From NCBI GenBank assembly GCA_034769895.1, contig CM068373.1, forward strand, positions 441,434,731-441,498,730: DNA of 64,000 nt, given 5' to 3'. Position numbers and translations under genes: made by a program. The notes beneath the pieces were generated by a model, which made no database searches, was not told where the DNA came from, and was given only the letters and a program-made list of their open reading frames with translations. Below, piece after piece: positions 32,607-45,679 of this stretch (position 1 is its first letter; every line of letters starts with the position of its first letter). This DNA comes from Magicicada septendecula. Lineage: Eukaryota > Arthropoda > Insecta > Hemiptera > Cicadidae.

Positions 32607-35276
32607 CAAAATATCTTACAGTGCTACACAAGTAGCCAGTTTTAAATTATTTGGAATATAAGAAAAAATAACATACAATATGGATTACCTATAATTCTTT
32701 ATAATACTTGTAAAAGAAATTCTTAAAATGCCCGTTCGTCTGTAAAACAAAAAAAATATTACAGGGCACAAGGGAATTTCGCATACACTTGTTATTACAG
32801 TATATGAGTGCACACTTTTGTGTAATAAAAAACTCTTAACTTAGGAAACACTACACATTATGCGTACTCATCGTTTACTTGAACAGAACTGAACACAGAA
32901 TATTGTTTACTTGTTTAATCACACTTAAGTTATAAAATAAGTTGACAAAACGAAATTCAACATTAACAGAAAAGTGACAATATGGCAGTTATTGATGCCT
33001 TCGACTTAATAAAGGTTTTTAGAAAGTGAAATGCAAATAGTGAAAATAACAGCAGAGAAGTGAACTTAAGTGACAAGAATTGTGCATTTTGTAGAAATCT
33101 CTATGAAAGTGAAATAGCAATCAATATCAACAGATGGTTTATTAAAAATAATGAAAGCCACCTCGTGACAAGAATTTATTTGCAGCTCAGACATTGTGTT
33201 TCAGTCTTTTCTTTAGTCATCTTCTACCTGCTACTTTGCTTTATTTATGAAAACTACTAGTACCAAATATTATATGCCTAGTCAGTTAGCTTTCTGTTGG
33301 GAAAGTGAATGGCAAACTTGGTAGATAAAACACATGATGTCTTTTCAGTCTAGTAAAGTTCGCTGAGTCTAAATTCAGTACGTTGAAAAGAACAACATTT
33401 TTTAAATCTGTTGAACTTTACCACCATCCTCTTTACTGAAGTAAACATAGTCTCCAGGTTCACCATTATTATGTCAATGTTCAGGAGCACAAACTTGTTA
33501 CTGCCACAGGTAGAATATTAACAACAGACCTCTGTTTTGGTCAGGAGTCATTTGAACTGTATGTAGAAATACTTGTAGTCCTCTATAGCTGCAGGTTCAA
33601 ATAGGTTTTAAGTTTTTTTTGTAAATAGAATACAGTATCCACTATGTAATTTAGTAGCCATTAGCCATTATAAAGCAATTAGGGAGTCGGTAAAAGGGCG
33701 AGCAAGACAACATAGGTTCTATGCAAGCCTGATAACAATACAGTCTCCACTGCACCACTGAATAATACTTTTTCTTATGTACGCATAATTTTGAAATTTT
33801 TTGTATTATTGGGCAACGCAGGACAGTTTTGCAGGTGTTGTGCACCTACCATTATTTTACTATAATACATTCTTTTCAGCTTCTTATGTAATGGCCTCAT
33901 GGTATAGTGTGGTTAAAGTAGCATGGGTCTACTTGCAAGTACAAATGTGGTTAAATTACAGTGGCTTGTTAGATGGGGACCTGTGTGGTTGTAACGGTAG
34001 ATATGATGATAATACGGGAATTTTGTTTTATTTATGACTTTCCACAGTGGTTTTCAAAGCAAGGCAAATACACTACATATATCAATTTGCAATTAATTCA
34101 TTGTACTCTTCTGCTTTTTTCCATTATGCCTTCGTCATGCAGGCCTCTCATACCCATGCTTTCTGTCACTACATCCTTATTCTGCAATTCTGTGGGCCTT
34201 ATTCTACACTATATATCCTCTAGGCTAATAAAAAATCTACTAATTCTTTATCAAAGGTCAGACTTTATCATTGTAATCAGGAAACTCTTTTCTCTGTAAC
34301 TCTTTTGAGTGCAGCATATCTTCCAGCTCCCATCATTCACACATCATCCATACATATCTTCTTTGACAAGGCTCTCCTTATCTTCCCCAACAGTTTTCAT
34401 TCATAAACGTTCAGAATGAACGTTCAGACATAAACATTGTGTCTGAACATAAAGACTAAAAATTGTATCACCTTTCTACATTTTTTTAATAATTTTTCTT
34501 TTTTGTTTTCATTTTTTTTTTAATACTTAAGCATTTTTCCTTCTGTCCAATATACCATACTATCCTTATCTACATCCACATCAGTCTTCTTCTTCTCCAA
34601 GGTTCAGGTTTTATTTGCATAAAGAACTTTAAATAAAAGCCTTCCTAACTTATAAGTCAGTATAATTACTTGTGAACAGATTCATTTTAGCCTCAAAAGC
34701 TTGCTAAGCATGTGACACTTGTAGTTTTACTTCTAACATTGTCTTCCATAATCATACCCCTCAGGTAGTAAAATTGCCATGGCTGGCCATAACACTAAGC
34801 AAGGTAGGCAGCTGCCAAGGACCGTATAATTTGGGGAGTGGCAAATTTTGAGAAAGATAAAAAATAAAAATTATAATCTTCAACATTTTGGGGCAAAAAA
34901 TATTCTATTTCTAATAAAAACCCATGGTATAAATTAACTCAGAGCTAAGTTTAGCTTTAATAAAAAAAAATCAGCTTCATTAATTAGCAAGTAAAGTTAT
35001 AGTTTATTACGTGGTCACTATTGCCAGTGAAATGAGAGATGGCAAGTTGTCCCCCCCCCCATCAACAGTAAGCTGCAACTCCTCAAGACTTTATCTGTGA
35101 TGATAGGTTGGTAAATGATTTTCCAAATTTATTTGTTGTTGGAAAATCAATCACACGCAACAGTGTTTTACACGACAGCACCGTCTCCAAAAATAGAATG
35201 GACAGCACTCCTAGCGCCAGCTTATGATGAAGCTTGGAATGAACAAAAGCTAGCTCAACCAATAAGCAGTGGCGGC
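32607..35276. other. Non-coding stretch
   Basis: No gene recognised. Sequence near 34800-34870 resembles an hAT-type end (GGCAGCTGCCAAGGACC). Long hydrophobic ORFs at 33801-34299 look fortuitous. Confidence 0.4.
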
Positions 35277-36000
35277 TCGTGACTTAAGAGGCTGGAGGAC
35301 GCGGCCTTTAGGCTTTATAAAAATTTGAACTCATCTCAAACATTGTGAGCTGCTGTAGATAGTCTGGGATTTTATTAATAAACATGACTAGACACATTCT
35401 TAGTCTCTTCACTGTCTCTTTAGTGTCGAAAGTGTCCACAAAAATGTCTATACTGTTTCCACAAAAAAAGTAGTACACTATATTTACACTAGACTTATAT
35501 TATTTTTATGATAGCTACACTCTAAACAGATCATTTATTTGTAGACAAAGTCCGTTTGCCTTTCCTATAAATTCATGAATTTTTCTAACTCTATCATCAA
35601 AGTCCTTCATTTCTTTAACAAGTTCCTTGTTGATAGATAGCATCGCAAGAGCATTCAGTCTCTCGTTTTTCATTGTATTTCTCAAGAAAGTTTTTAGTCT
35701 TTTCATAGTCAAAAAGCAGCGCTCAGGTTTGGCAGTTATCAGAGGGGTAGTTATGATAATTTTTATAAGTTTCAATACATCTTTGACTGATGTAAGATTG
35801 TTTTCTTTCGTAAAGTTAAGAAGTCTTATTGTGCCTTTCATATAATATAATATAATTGTTTCAATTCACTCTGAGCTTTGTTTTCTTGTAAGAAAGAGTA
35901 CTGCTGAATCACTCGCTTGAAATTTTCTTCCTGAAAGTTTGTAGAAAAAGTGGAAATAAATCGTCATTGGACATCAACGAAGCTGCCACCAGGTGGCCCG
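35277..36000 (-). pseudogene. hAT transposase C-terminus with terminal repeat
   Basis: The minus-strand frame 35841-35515 encodes TTPLITAKPERCFLTMKRLK, then TFLRNTMKNERLNALAMLSI, the hAT C-terminal dimerisation domain (A-x-x-E-R-x-F followed by R-L-x-x-L-A). Upstream, in other frames, FQEENFKRVIQQYSFLQENK is readable near 35940-35880. CAGTGGCGGCTCGTG at 35277 is the hAT terminal repeat at the 3' end. The N-terminal and catalytic regions are not seen. Confidence 0.75.
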
Positions 36001-36744
36001 CATAAGTAAATCTACCTTTTACTTGAGTTATAATGATGGTACATACCTCTTTTGCATCCCCTATTCTAGTGCTGCATCCAACATTATTGTTCCTTTTTCT
36101 TGGTTGCTCAAGGAATCCTCGTTTATTTGTGTTCTATTTTATTTATTTTCTCCCTCCCTTTCTGCATCTCATTTTTATGTCACTTTCCCAAAAATTCTTA
36201 TGTCACTTTGCCACATTACACTGCCTTTGTTCCTACTCTGTAGTTATTGGTATATTATGTTCATGTGATATAGACTTCTATTGATAAAAGTTAGCCAGAA
36301 CATGAAATTTTGGTTCAGAAGAGTCCTTCTGTGACCATTCCTTCATTAAGTGAGAGTTTGTTTGTACACTTTTCTTCAAAATTTCAAAACATTCTTCCAA
36401 CCTATATCGGTTTTCGTACACAACGTTGATTGTACGAAGGTAGTAATTCCATTTTGTTATAGAAACTCTGGGTAACCTGGCTTAGATTACTTCCTCCAAA
36501 ACGTTCGTTCGTAAAAATGAGTGTGACAAAAGTGCTGGAATGGCAGACAGATTTGAGAAAGATCTCTAACTTTGTTGTTTATACTTGTTGCGTTTTCTAA
36601 TAACAAATTATTTGATGAGTGTAACAGTGTACAAATTATGTGAGTGGATACACATCTCTAATTTTTGCCTGTACACCTCCAACAGAACCACACATAACAT
36701 TAACGCCATATAAGTCTCAGCTATTAAAATTTCCTGTGATGTGT

Positions 36745-37949
36745 TGTTATCTCACACTCTTCTCACACACATAATTTTTATATATATACTGATATAAAGT
36801 AAACATGTGTACTTACCATGACACTTTATGTATGAGCACGTGGTTCATCTCCAATATAAATTTCTCTTTAAGAGGCCAGGGTTCACTCTCGGCGAGATTC
36901 AGACACATAGAGGTAATCGAAATAACAACTCTGGTTACCATTTGAATATAATCAACTTGTTTTTTAATTTTCAGAATTAAAATATATACTGAATCATAAC
37001 CCAAAGATGGCGTCGCATACAAATACCAAAACAAAATGGCGTCTACATTTTCCTACGCCCTATTTATTAATTATTACTTTACTTTATGGTGAAGCTTGTT
37101 CCTATTTTAAATTTGCTTCTAGCTGCAGCTCTAATAACATGTGATTAATTTAATGTTTGTATATTCCACAAACCAATGCCCTATTTATTCTATTATCATG
37201 GCCATTCGTTCACTCCCTCATGCACTCACTCACACACATTATCACAGATACATTTTATTAGATTTATTTTCTTACTGAGCTCATTTAAATATAAAAAAAA
37301 TATGGTAATTCTTTCGACTTCTCTGTATGTAGACTCTGGTAGTTCCGCCGCTGGTGTTAGATCTTACGTATTGGCATGGCAGGTGGTCGCCTCATGTCTC
37401 TCGTCTATTTGTTTTGCTAGCACTGATTTTACATTTGATATTTAAATATTGACTGGTTGTCTCGAGTCTTTAAAACTCCACTGTTACATTTTGATGATGA
37501 ATAGTAATTTGTCTAAAATTTCTGATTAAAACTAAGTCAACAGCGATACATCGCTGCTGACCCTTTGGTGTGCTGTGTGGAACTGAGAACGGGTAATATG
37601 CAAATTTGCGTATGTATTAGTGCATTTGACGTCACCGTCTTTTGTTTTCTCGGCCAACACCTTATTTCATACGCTGTTGTTCCTGCGTCATTGTCATTTA
37701 TTAATGACGACACAGCCTTGTGAACCAATCACAATTGTTATTAAGAGTTCATCATCACATACACCGCCATCATCTCTGCTTGTTTTCACCCGTCCACCGG
37801 TGACCTTGGAATTATGCTCCTCTTACTGAATATGCGTTGTTTGTTCTTACACAGGGACAATGGACCTAACCATACTTTAATCAACTTTGATACAATAAAA
37901 CATCCTCAAACCCCATAATCAAGATATTGGGCCTTTATGTACTGTTACA
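36745..37949 (-). mobile_element. 3' LTR of an older minus-strand LTR element
   Basis: On the minus strand it starts TGTAACAGTAC (37949) after a GAGGGGG purine tract and ends GAGATAACA (36753-36745). The last ~65 bp match 55387-55289, where the same end is followed by a primer-site-like sequence; this identifies the other LTR end. Length 1,205 bp. The positions 37221-37809 recur inverted at 38156-38744. Confidence 0.65.
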
Positions 37950-38744
37950 AACCCCCTCAATGAAAGGTTTTGTGTCGAGACATAAAAACTTTCATTGACT
38001 CATTCATACGTTTCTAAAAGGATCAGCCCAGATGTGTCACCACAACCCCCTGTAATGTTAATATATAAAAAAAATTATAATCACTTACCCTTGGTCCAAT
38101 GATGCTGATCGTACATGTCTGACCTTACTGGACTTCTCAGGAGAGATCCCAACACCCAAGGTCACCGGTGGACGGGTGAAAACAAGCAGAGATGATGGCG
38201 GTGTATGTGATGACGAACTCTTAATAACAATTGTGATTGGTTCACAAGGCTGTGTCGTCATTAATAAATGACAATGACGCAGGAACAACAGCGTATGAAA
38301 TAAGGCGTTGGCCGAGAAAACAAAAGACGGTGACGTCAAATGCACTAATACATACGCAAATTTGCATATTACCCGTTCCCAGTTCCACACAGCACACCAA
38401 AGGGTCAGCAGCGATGTATCGCTGTTGACTTAGTTTTAATCAGAAATTTTAGACAAATTACTATTCATCATCAAAATGTAACAGTGGAGTTTTAAAGACT
38501 CGAGACAACCAGTCAATATTTAAATATCAAATGTAAAATCAGTGCTAGCAAAACAAATAGACGAGAGACATGAGGCGACCACCTGCCATGCCAATACGTA
38601 AGATCTAACACCAGCGGCGGAGCTACCAGAGTCTACATACAGAGAAGTCGAAAGAATTACCATATTTTTTTTATATTTAAATGAGCTCAATAAGAAAATA
38701 AATCTAATAAAATGTATCTGTGATAATGTGTGTGAGTGAGTGCA
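37221..38744. repeat. 589-bp inverted repeat (LTR fragment versus LTR)
   Basis: Arms 37221-37809 and 38156-38744 have identical length and differ by only a handful of substitutions; the spacer is 346 bp. The left arm is nt 141-729 of the 3' LTR; the right arm is an inverted copy within the element's internal region, between the purine tract and the gag-like remains. Confidence 0.9.
37952..37996 (-). promoter_or_regulatory. Polypurine tract with abutting hairpin
   Basis: On the minus strand AATGAAAG (37996-37989) pairs with CTTTCATT (37966-37959), with an inner helix, directly followed by GAGGGGG (37958-37952). The counterpart is at 1510-1554. Confidence 0.7.
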
Positions 38745-39844
38745 TTGTACATTACACATTAACATTGTTACATTTACCTTACATTAAACAATTTACACTT
38801 ACATGACTTGTACCAAAACTTTATCATACATTACTATCAACAATTCTCTATTAACTTTTAGTTATTTAACATTCATTCATCAGATTCTATAAAACAATTT
38901 CTAATTTATCATTTACCTTTCAGTTACATTACCTTCCTGCTATGAATTTTCTCTTTCTAACCCTTCCTTACTAGTTTGGGTGACTCTCTATTATTCATTA
39001 TTCTCTATTTCTTATTTTGGCATTTATCAATCTAACCTTACTCACCTCTTTTTTTACTAACAACCGCTTCTAACCACCATTAACATAATATGACACCAAT
39101 ATCTCTATAATAACCCCCTTCACTAATCCCATTTAAAACCTCTGGCACCGCTCATTTTTTGTACTAGGATGTGTGTACCCGAACTCTAACCAACTCATTC
39201 CCTTATCGTTTCCTGACCCTTTCAGGTAACCCTTTCCGGTGCTAAACGGTCCCTTCCTGTCCCAACACCTTTCGTTGCGGACTCCCTACACCACTACCCT
39301 TACTACAAAATATCACCATCAACAAATATAATTACCATTCACATTACTCACCTCTCTACATATAATCACTAACTACTGTGTCCCTAAAATATCTAACACC
39401 TCTTTATATATCATCTGTATCTCAACATTCTTTTTCACTAACTCCCATTAACTCTATTTAACTAACTCCAATGCCCTTATTTATCACTATTACCCAAACT
39501 CTTTTACAACATTTCACCTTAATATACCACTAGAAAATTCATCACTTATCTTACAATCCTAAAACAACTCAATATCCAAATATATCATATGCGTAATCAT
39601 TCATTATCCATTAGAATCTAAATTCCATAATATCATTTAAACTTTCTTCAGTTATTTAAAATTCTACCGTAAAACAATACATAAAATACACAACTACAAG
39701 AATACACAAATACATTGACATTAATATACACAAAAATATACAATACAAATTACCAATTAATCGTTTACCATAAATCAGTCATAAACAGTCCATTTTAAAA
39801 AACACTGTTCACATAATTAAATGTTCATAAACACAATAAAATAA
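38745..39844 (-). other. Non-coding interior of the older LTR element
   Basis: Strongly purine-rich on the minus strand. No pol, no ORF of note. Confidence 0.5.
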
Positions 39845-41053
39845 TTAACCTCCATCGTCAAATAATAATCTTATCTTACGTATACATAACTCATTTTTAA
39901 TTAAGTACATTATATCATCTTTTGTAATATAATAACTATTTAAATTTATTTTGTCCATTATACCATAGTAATACTCTGCAGGATTACTCCACATTACTAT
40001 ATCATAAAACTTGTCAACATTCGGTATGGTCCTGTCACCTTCGGTATAATTAGTCATAATTAGGTAATTTGCCAAGTCATTATTCTCTTTACCTCCTACT
40101 ACTTCAGTTTTATTACAAGGTAAGTACTTACTATATTTATCAATCATCTCTACTCCTAACCTTTCCATAAATTCTTCATAATCTCTACTTCTCTTTTTCT
40201 CTCCATATATCTCTCACTATTAAAACATCTCTCTCTACCACACCAAGCTACATTCTCTCTTTCTACATTTGCAGGGGTCACTAACGCACAACTGTTGCAC
40301 CACCTGTGAAGTGCACTAAAAAAACCAAGGACAACTTTATTTGTAGACCATATATCTCCCAAATATACATCGAAGGCACTCTCGTCCTTCCTAAACACAT
40401 GTACATCACCCCCAAATACACCATTAAGGGAAGAATCTACCCCCTGCAATTCTTTTACAATTATACTCTCTTTACACACTCTCTTTAACCCTTCAACACA
40501 CATTATCATTCCATCATTATTATATTCTATTCCCCATAAAATTTCATTATCACTACCCCTGTTTACATAATCATTTTCTAATATCATACTTTTATTTATA
40601 TTGTTACAATTCTCTCCCCTACTTACCTTGTCTTTGTTTATCTCTTGTCTACTCCCCTCTTATTTTCTAACTCTATCTCATTAATTCTCTTGTCAACATT
40701 AAAATTTCGTTTATGCATTTCATTTTTTAATTCTTCTAATTTCTCCTCTACTTGATTTAATTTTACATTTTGCAAGTTACTTTGTTTCTTTAGTTCGTTT
40801 AATTTGGTGTCAAAACTGTCAAACTTTACACTAAATTTACTATTCATCTGGTTAAACTTTTCGTCAAATTTCTCATTAATCTGTTCTCTTAATAATTGAA
40901 ATTTGTTATTTTGTGTTAATTAATATAAATAAATCTTCTAATGACACCTTATTATCGATTGCCCTAGGTGTTGAATTGGCACTTATTTCATTTAATATAA
41001 TTGATTCTGTATCTGTGTTGTTCATTTCTATGCTTTCATTATTTTCTGCCATT
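39845..41053 (-). pseudogene. Gag-like coiled-coil protein of the older LTR element, frameshifted
   Basis: From ATG 41053 the frame reads MAENNESIEMNNTDTESIIL and stops at 40906. A shifted frame carries NQMNSKFSVKFDSFDTKLNE and a heptad-like coiled coil to 40638. Two further frames (40587-40156 and 40168-39845, overlapping by 13 nt) give DVYLGDIWSTNKVVLGFFSA and NVDKFYDIVMWSNPAEYYYG. An acidic N-terminus, a coiled coil and a globular part suit an LTR-element Gag, and position between primer site and 3' LTR fits. There is no zinc knuckle. At least three frame breaks make it a pseudogene; no family is recognised. Confidence 0.45.
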
Positions 41054-41081
41054 TTGGTAAACTTTTTTTTTTTATATATAT

Positions 41082-44000
41082 TGTAACATAACAAAATTAT
41101 CACACTAAACATTTGAATTAATGTTACATAAATAAAAGAAAAAGTTCCATAGTGAGTGAGAAGAATAAATTGTTTAAGGATTACACTAGAAACTGTACAA
41201 TTAAGTCTAGAAAATGTTAATAAAAATGGAAGATAATAAAGAAAACCATTAATTAAAATAACCTACTATGAAAAAACCAGTTAAACCAGCAGTATACCCA
41301 GTAGATTGGGGAAGCAGTACAAAAAGGGAAGGACCATAAAAAAGGAAATAATCTGTCATGAAACCATTTTAATAAGGAAACTACTAATGTGATATTTGAA
41401 GAAGGGACAAAACATATCAAGATTCCCACAAAGAGACCAGAAACAGGAAGAGATATGCCAAAACAAAATGTTAGTCATATAATAAATACCATGAGACAAA
41501 ATTGAAACCGATATAGGTAAACCCAAACAAGTTACAAGATACAATACTATAAAACACAAATTGTATATTAGTTGTAAGTGTAATATGTTAAAAAATATGT
41601 CAAAAGAGACTACCATAGTGTAGAACTCACTAAAAAGACTACCAGAGTGTAGAATCCAATAAAGTGAAGTGAGATAACAAAATTAAGAAACTACAGAGTG
41701 TATAGTGAGAAACATAGTTAAAAAATCTATGAAAAAATCTTCAATGAAGTTTAAGTATTATAAAAAGACTACCATGAGTGTAGAATAATAATAATAAAAC
41801 CATTGGAATCAAAGACAGTCTAAGGACTGACAACATTACCAGTAATAAGAGTTTTTAAATTAGATATAAGAAAAACTATTACATATAAAATGTTTTCTTT
41901 AATTATAGCTAAGTAAATGGTGAGAAGGACAAAAATACCAAAGGACAGTTCATAACTGAAGGTATGACTAATATTAAGATGTTTGTTATTTATTATTAAT
42001 TAGATAATATTTTAGATGTAAGGTGTAAATAGATACAAGATGTTTTTTGATCACAGTTAAAGTGTTTTCAAAAGAAACATAATACACAAGACAGTTAGTG
42101 ACTGACAGTGTTACTAGTAATAGGAGTTTTTTATTTTTTTTAATTAAATTATGTCTAGGATAAGCTATTTTGTTATCATTTGATGATACAGTAAAAAATA
42201 ATAGGAATAAGATGTTTTTGTTAAAATTAGGTGATATATGGAAAATAGTTGATAATAAGATGTTTTTGTTAAAATTAGGCATAAGATGTTCATGTTATGG
42301 TTCAATGATGTTATTAGTATAAAGAAAGTTTAGTAGATACAAGATATTCTATTGTATTTAAAATCATGTCATTTAATTTTCCATTGTGTAAGTCAGAGAG
42401 GCAAGTAGGGCATAAAAATGTAATAATTTTATTCAAATCAGTAAACCATGTATAATTATACAAACAGACCAGCCAAGACACCATTTTTGTAAACACAGAA
42501 TGGCCTATAAACAAAAAATTATCTATCAAAGAATTAATCTATGTAATAGGAATAGAATTCAATACATACAATACAGAAATTGAAAATATAATTAATACAG
42601 ATACAGTTAATAGCAAATAGAATGACAAAAGAAAGAAAATTAACTTCTTTTGGAAACAGTCAAAAATAGGCTTATGATAGTAATCAAATCAGACTAAACA
42701 GCAAATTAATCAATATTGAAATGTTTTAATAACCAAATTATTAACAACAAAGTAATTACGGAGTTATTAGGTGTATTCCAGGGAAATATTATACCGAAAA
42801 AACAAATAAAAACCTTTAAAACACTGAATTTGTACAAAATATGGGGCATACAATCATTATGTAAAATTGTAATTTTTGGGCTTAAATGAGTTTGAAACAA
42901 ACCCAGCTATATATCAAAAGATGTAAAATTAAATAATCAATATTACTGAATAGTTAGATTCATGTAAAATTAAGAAATATTTGAAATACAGTAAAAAATA
43001 AGAAAACTTGTTATGTATAGTTAGATAGTGAAACAAGTCTTAGACAGATATTTTATAATTAAACAATATGAAGAGGAAAAAGACATACCACAAATTGCCC
43101 TAAAACGACGACGTTGCGTCTATTAGTCTATTGTTAATCGCAAAGCTGAACAGTTGAAAAATGTGTTAGTGGAGTATTGAAAACGAAATAATTTGTATTA
43201 AAACCAAGTGTGGTTATGTGGCGTGTAACGGAGATGAACTAACAAGTGAAATAACCTTATCTATCAATGTTTAACACTTCACAAGTTTCCAAAAACACAG
43301 TATAACACCATAAACTCAACACCAGAAATCGACAGCCATTTTGAACAATTTTTGGAACGAATTCACAGAGAACCAACACACATAATTGAACACTACACTA
43401 CACAAGAGATCCATCCAGAATTCGACATCGCAGACGACGAGGGGACATTCAACACGATATTTTGGACCAACACCACTTCGCAGAAAAGGGAACATCGTTT
43501 TATTTCTGTGGGAGAAGATCTTCAATTCCAACAGCATTGTAGCAGTTAAAATCGAGCAGACGGCGGCCATTGCTGAATTTCTATAAAGACGATCAGCCAG
43601 TGCTTCCTGGAGAGGAGTGACGTCATTTCTTCGACTTGGTTCGAAATTTAAATAATTTCTTTCTAATTGACAATTGTAATAATAATTCTGTTCTATTTCA
43701 GATATTAACATTTAGTTTAAGAATACCTGTTAAATGTATCTTGTTCCTTGCCCTCTGACCATTTCGACTCGTTAAAAGAACCATAAATTTAAACTTGTAA
43801 AAAATATATTTGTTGATTTTTCTCACTGCCGACTGTGGCAAATATTAGCCAGTGCCTGGGACATGCGCAGTTTGACTGGCGCACAATTTTGAATGAATAA
43901 ACGCAAATCATTATTCAGTTACCAGCATTGTTTTTATTTCTACAATTAATGTTATTATTATTTTTTATCAAACAAAACATAATTCACATTGAGAGAATAG

Positions 44001-44350
44001 ATATAGAAGGAAATTACAAACTCAACTAATTAATTAATTAAATTAAATCATTCAATCAAATTCGATACAAGAACAAGAAAAAATATTTGCAAAATTTTTA
44101 AAGTTTGATGTATTTGTTATTTATCAATCCAACACACCTAGTTATAACATATTCTTATCATCAATATCTTTATAATTTATTTATTATTACACTTGAATTT
44201 AGATTACAAATTGACTAGCCTAAACAGTGGGGCTAAAAGAAGAGCACAATACCCTTGTTATCACAAAAGATACACACACAATATCAATATCAATACAATA
44301 TATCATATTATTATTCTTATTTATATTTGTAATATTTTATTTATATTACA
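41082..44350 (+). repeat. 5' LTR (3,269 bp)
   Basis: Identical to 51849-55128 wherever I compared, apart from an 11-bp AATTAATT-type expansion in the 3' copy near 54800. The first ~2 kb are A-rich with GACTACCA-TAGTGTAGA repeats (41620-41780). A GC-richer block (43080-43620) holds a candidate TATAAA at 43582, TGACGTCA at 43618, and AATAAA at 43896, suggesting U3 to about 43610, R to about 43920, then U5. Small ORFs inside are not supported as genes. Confidence 0.95.
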
Positions 44351-44353
44351 AAT

Positions 44354-44371
44354 TGGCGCCCAACGTGGGGC
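44354..44371 (+). other. Primer binding site, tRNA-Lys
   Basis: TGGCGCCCAACGTGGGGC, 3 nt after the LTR end, is the complement of the 3' end of tRNA-Lys (CUU type), the primer also used by several retroviruses and Gypsy-like elements. Confidence 0.9.
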
Positions 44372-44467
44372 TTTAAATAGGAGGTAAGAGTGTCGTAAAA
44401 TAAGGACGATTGTCCAATTTCCTATTTTTAGCTTGGCAACGGTCAACAGGTCGGAAGAGGGAGCGAG

Positions 44468-45679
44468 ATGCACAGGAGAGCTACATCAAGGAAAAGGGCT
44501 ATGGAGGCCGAGCAGGAGATAGACATGGAGGATAAAGAAGCGACACCAGTGGAAGATGTGGAGTTAATGTTACCGCCAGCAGAACCAAATAAGCCTGCAC
44601 CACAGAAGGAACAGCCGGAGAAATCCACCGCAAAGGAAGATACAAAATTTGATCAAATGATGGAGATGTTACTCAGAGAATTTAAAACGACGAAGGAAGA
44701 ATTAAAGGAGAAGATGGAAGAAAATAGTAAGAAGCTGGAAAACGATAACCAACAATTGAAAGAAGAGTTGGGTAATAAAATCGGAGATACCAACAAGAAA
44801 ATCGAGGAAAACAGTAAGAAGATGGAGGAGAATAGTAAGAAGATGGAGGAGGAAATGAAGAATGATAACCAACGATTGAAGGAAGAGTTGGGCAAGAAAA
44901 TTGGAGATACTAGCAAGAAGATGGAGGAGAAGATGGAAGCAAACAGTAAGAAGATAGAAGAGAAGATGGAAGAAAATATTCAGAAAATTGAGGAGAAAAT
45001 GGAGGAAATAAAGACTGACAATAAACAGTCGAAAGAGGAATTAACCCAGATAAGCCAAAAACTGGAAGAAACCAACAAGGGGATGGAAGAAACGAATCAA
45101 AAAATGGAAAGCAATAGTCAGCAATTAAGAGAAGAATTGAAGGAGACGAACCAAGAAAACATGAACCGGTTAGACGGAAGAATGGAAATATTGAAGGAAG
45201 AATTGAGCCAGAAGATAGCTGAAAACAATGAGACAATCAGCAAGAAGGTAGAAGAGGAAATAACGGTAATCGAACAAAGGGTTACCAGAGCTGACGAAAA
45301 ATGGAGTCAAACTGAACGGGAAGTACAGATTATCAAGACCGAAATAAATACGAAGGTTAACAACATTGAAGAAACGACTAGGAAAACATTGGAGGAAAAA
45401 CTAAAGGAAACACGGGAAGACTGGGAGCGAGTGCAGGACCGATTCACAGAAAAATGTGACGGCATTGAAGCTGCTGTGACCAGTATCAACAGTCAGGTAC
45501 GACAGAACCAGACAGATATAGACCTATTCCATAGTCGACCGACAACCATTACCAGTTGTCCTAACAGTGAAAATCGTGAAGGGATTAACTTCAGGTTTTA
45601 TAAAAATAAACCCATGGAATTCCTAGCAAGAATCGAGGAATACTTTGCCAAACAAGATAATCTTGTTGCACAGAGGTAA
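44468..45679 (+). CDS. Gag, N-terminal part (coiled coil and start of capsid)
   Basis: ATG at 44468 gives 403 residues. Residues about 60-330 are an E/K/N-rich coiled coil built from variants of a KKMEENSKKMEE repeat. Near residue 375 NFRFYKNKPMEFLARIEEYF starts the retrotransposon capsid domain. The frame ends at TAA 45677-45679 inside that domain. The capsid continues in the +1 frame of the next entry. The break falls at codons AGG TAA; it is either a single-base mutation or sequencing error, or a programmed shift at a rare-codon/stop site. Confidence 0.85.
   Translation: MHRRATSRKRAMEAEQEIDMEDKEATPVEDVELMLPPAEPNKPAPQKEQPEKSTAKEDTKFDQMMEMLLREFKTTKEELKEKMEENSKKLENDNQQLKEELGNKIGDTNKKIEENSKKMEENSKKMEEEMKNDNQRLKEELGKKIGDTSKKMEEKMEANSKKIEEKMEENIQKIEEKMEEIKTDNKQSKEELTQISQKLEETNKGMEETNQKMESNSQQLREELKETNQENMNRLDGRMEILKEELSQKIAENNETISKKVEEEITVIEQRVTRADEKWSQTEREVQIIKTEINTKVNNIEETTRKTLEEKLKETREDWERVQDRFTEKCDGIEAAVTSINSQVRQNQTDIDLFHSRPTTITSCPNSENREGINFRFYKNKPMEFLARIEEYFAKQDNLVAQR

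Noticed and set aside
43316-43711. 131-residue antisense frame in each Gypsy LTR
   Set aside because: Opposite strand to the element, overlaps putative promoter signals, no domain; identical in both LTRs only because the LTRs are.
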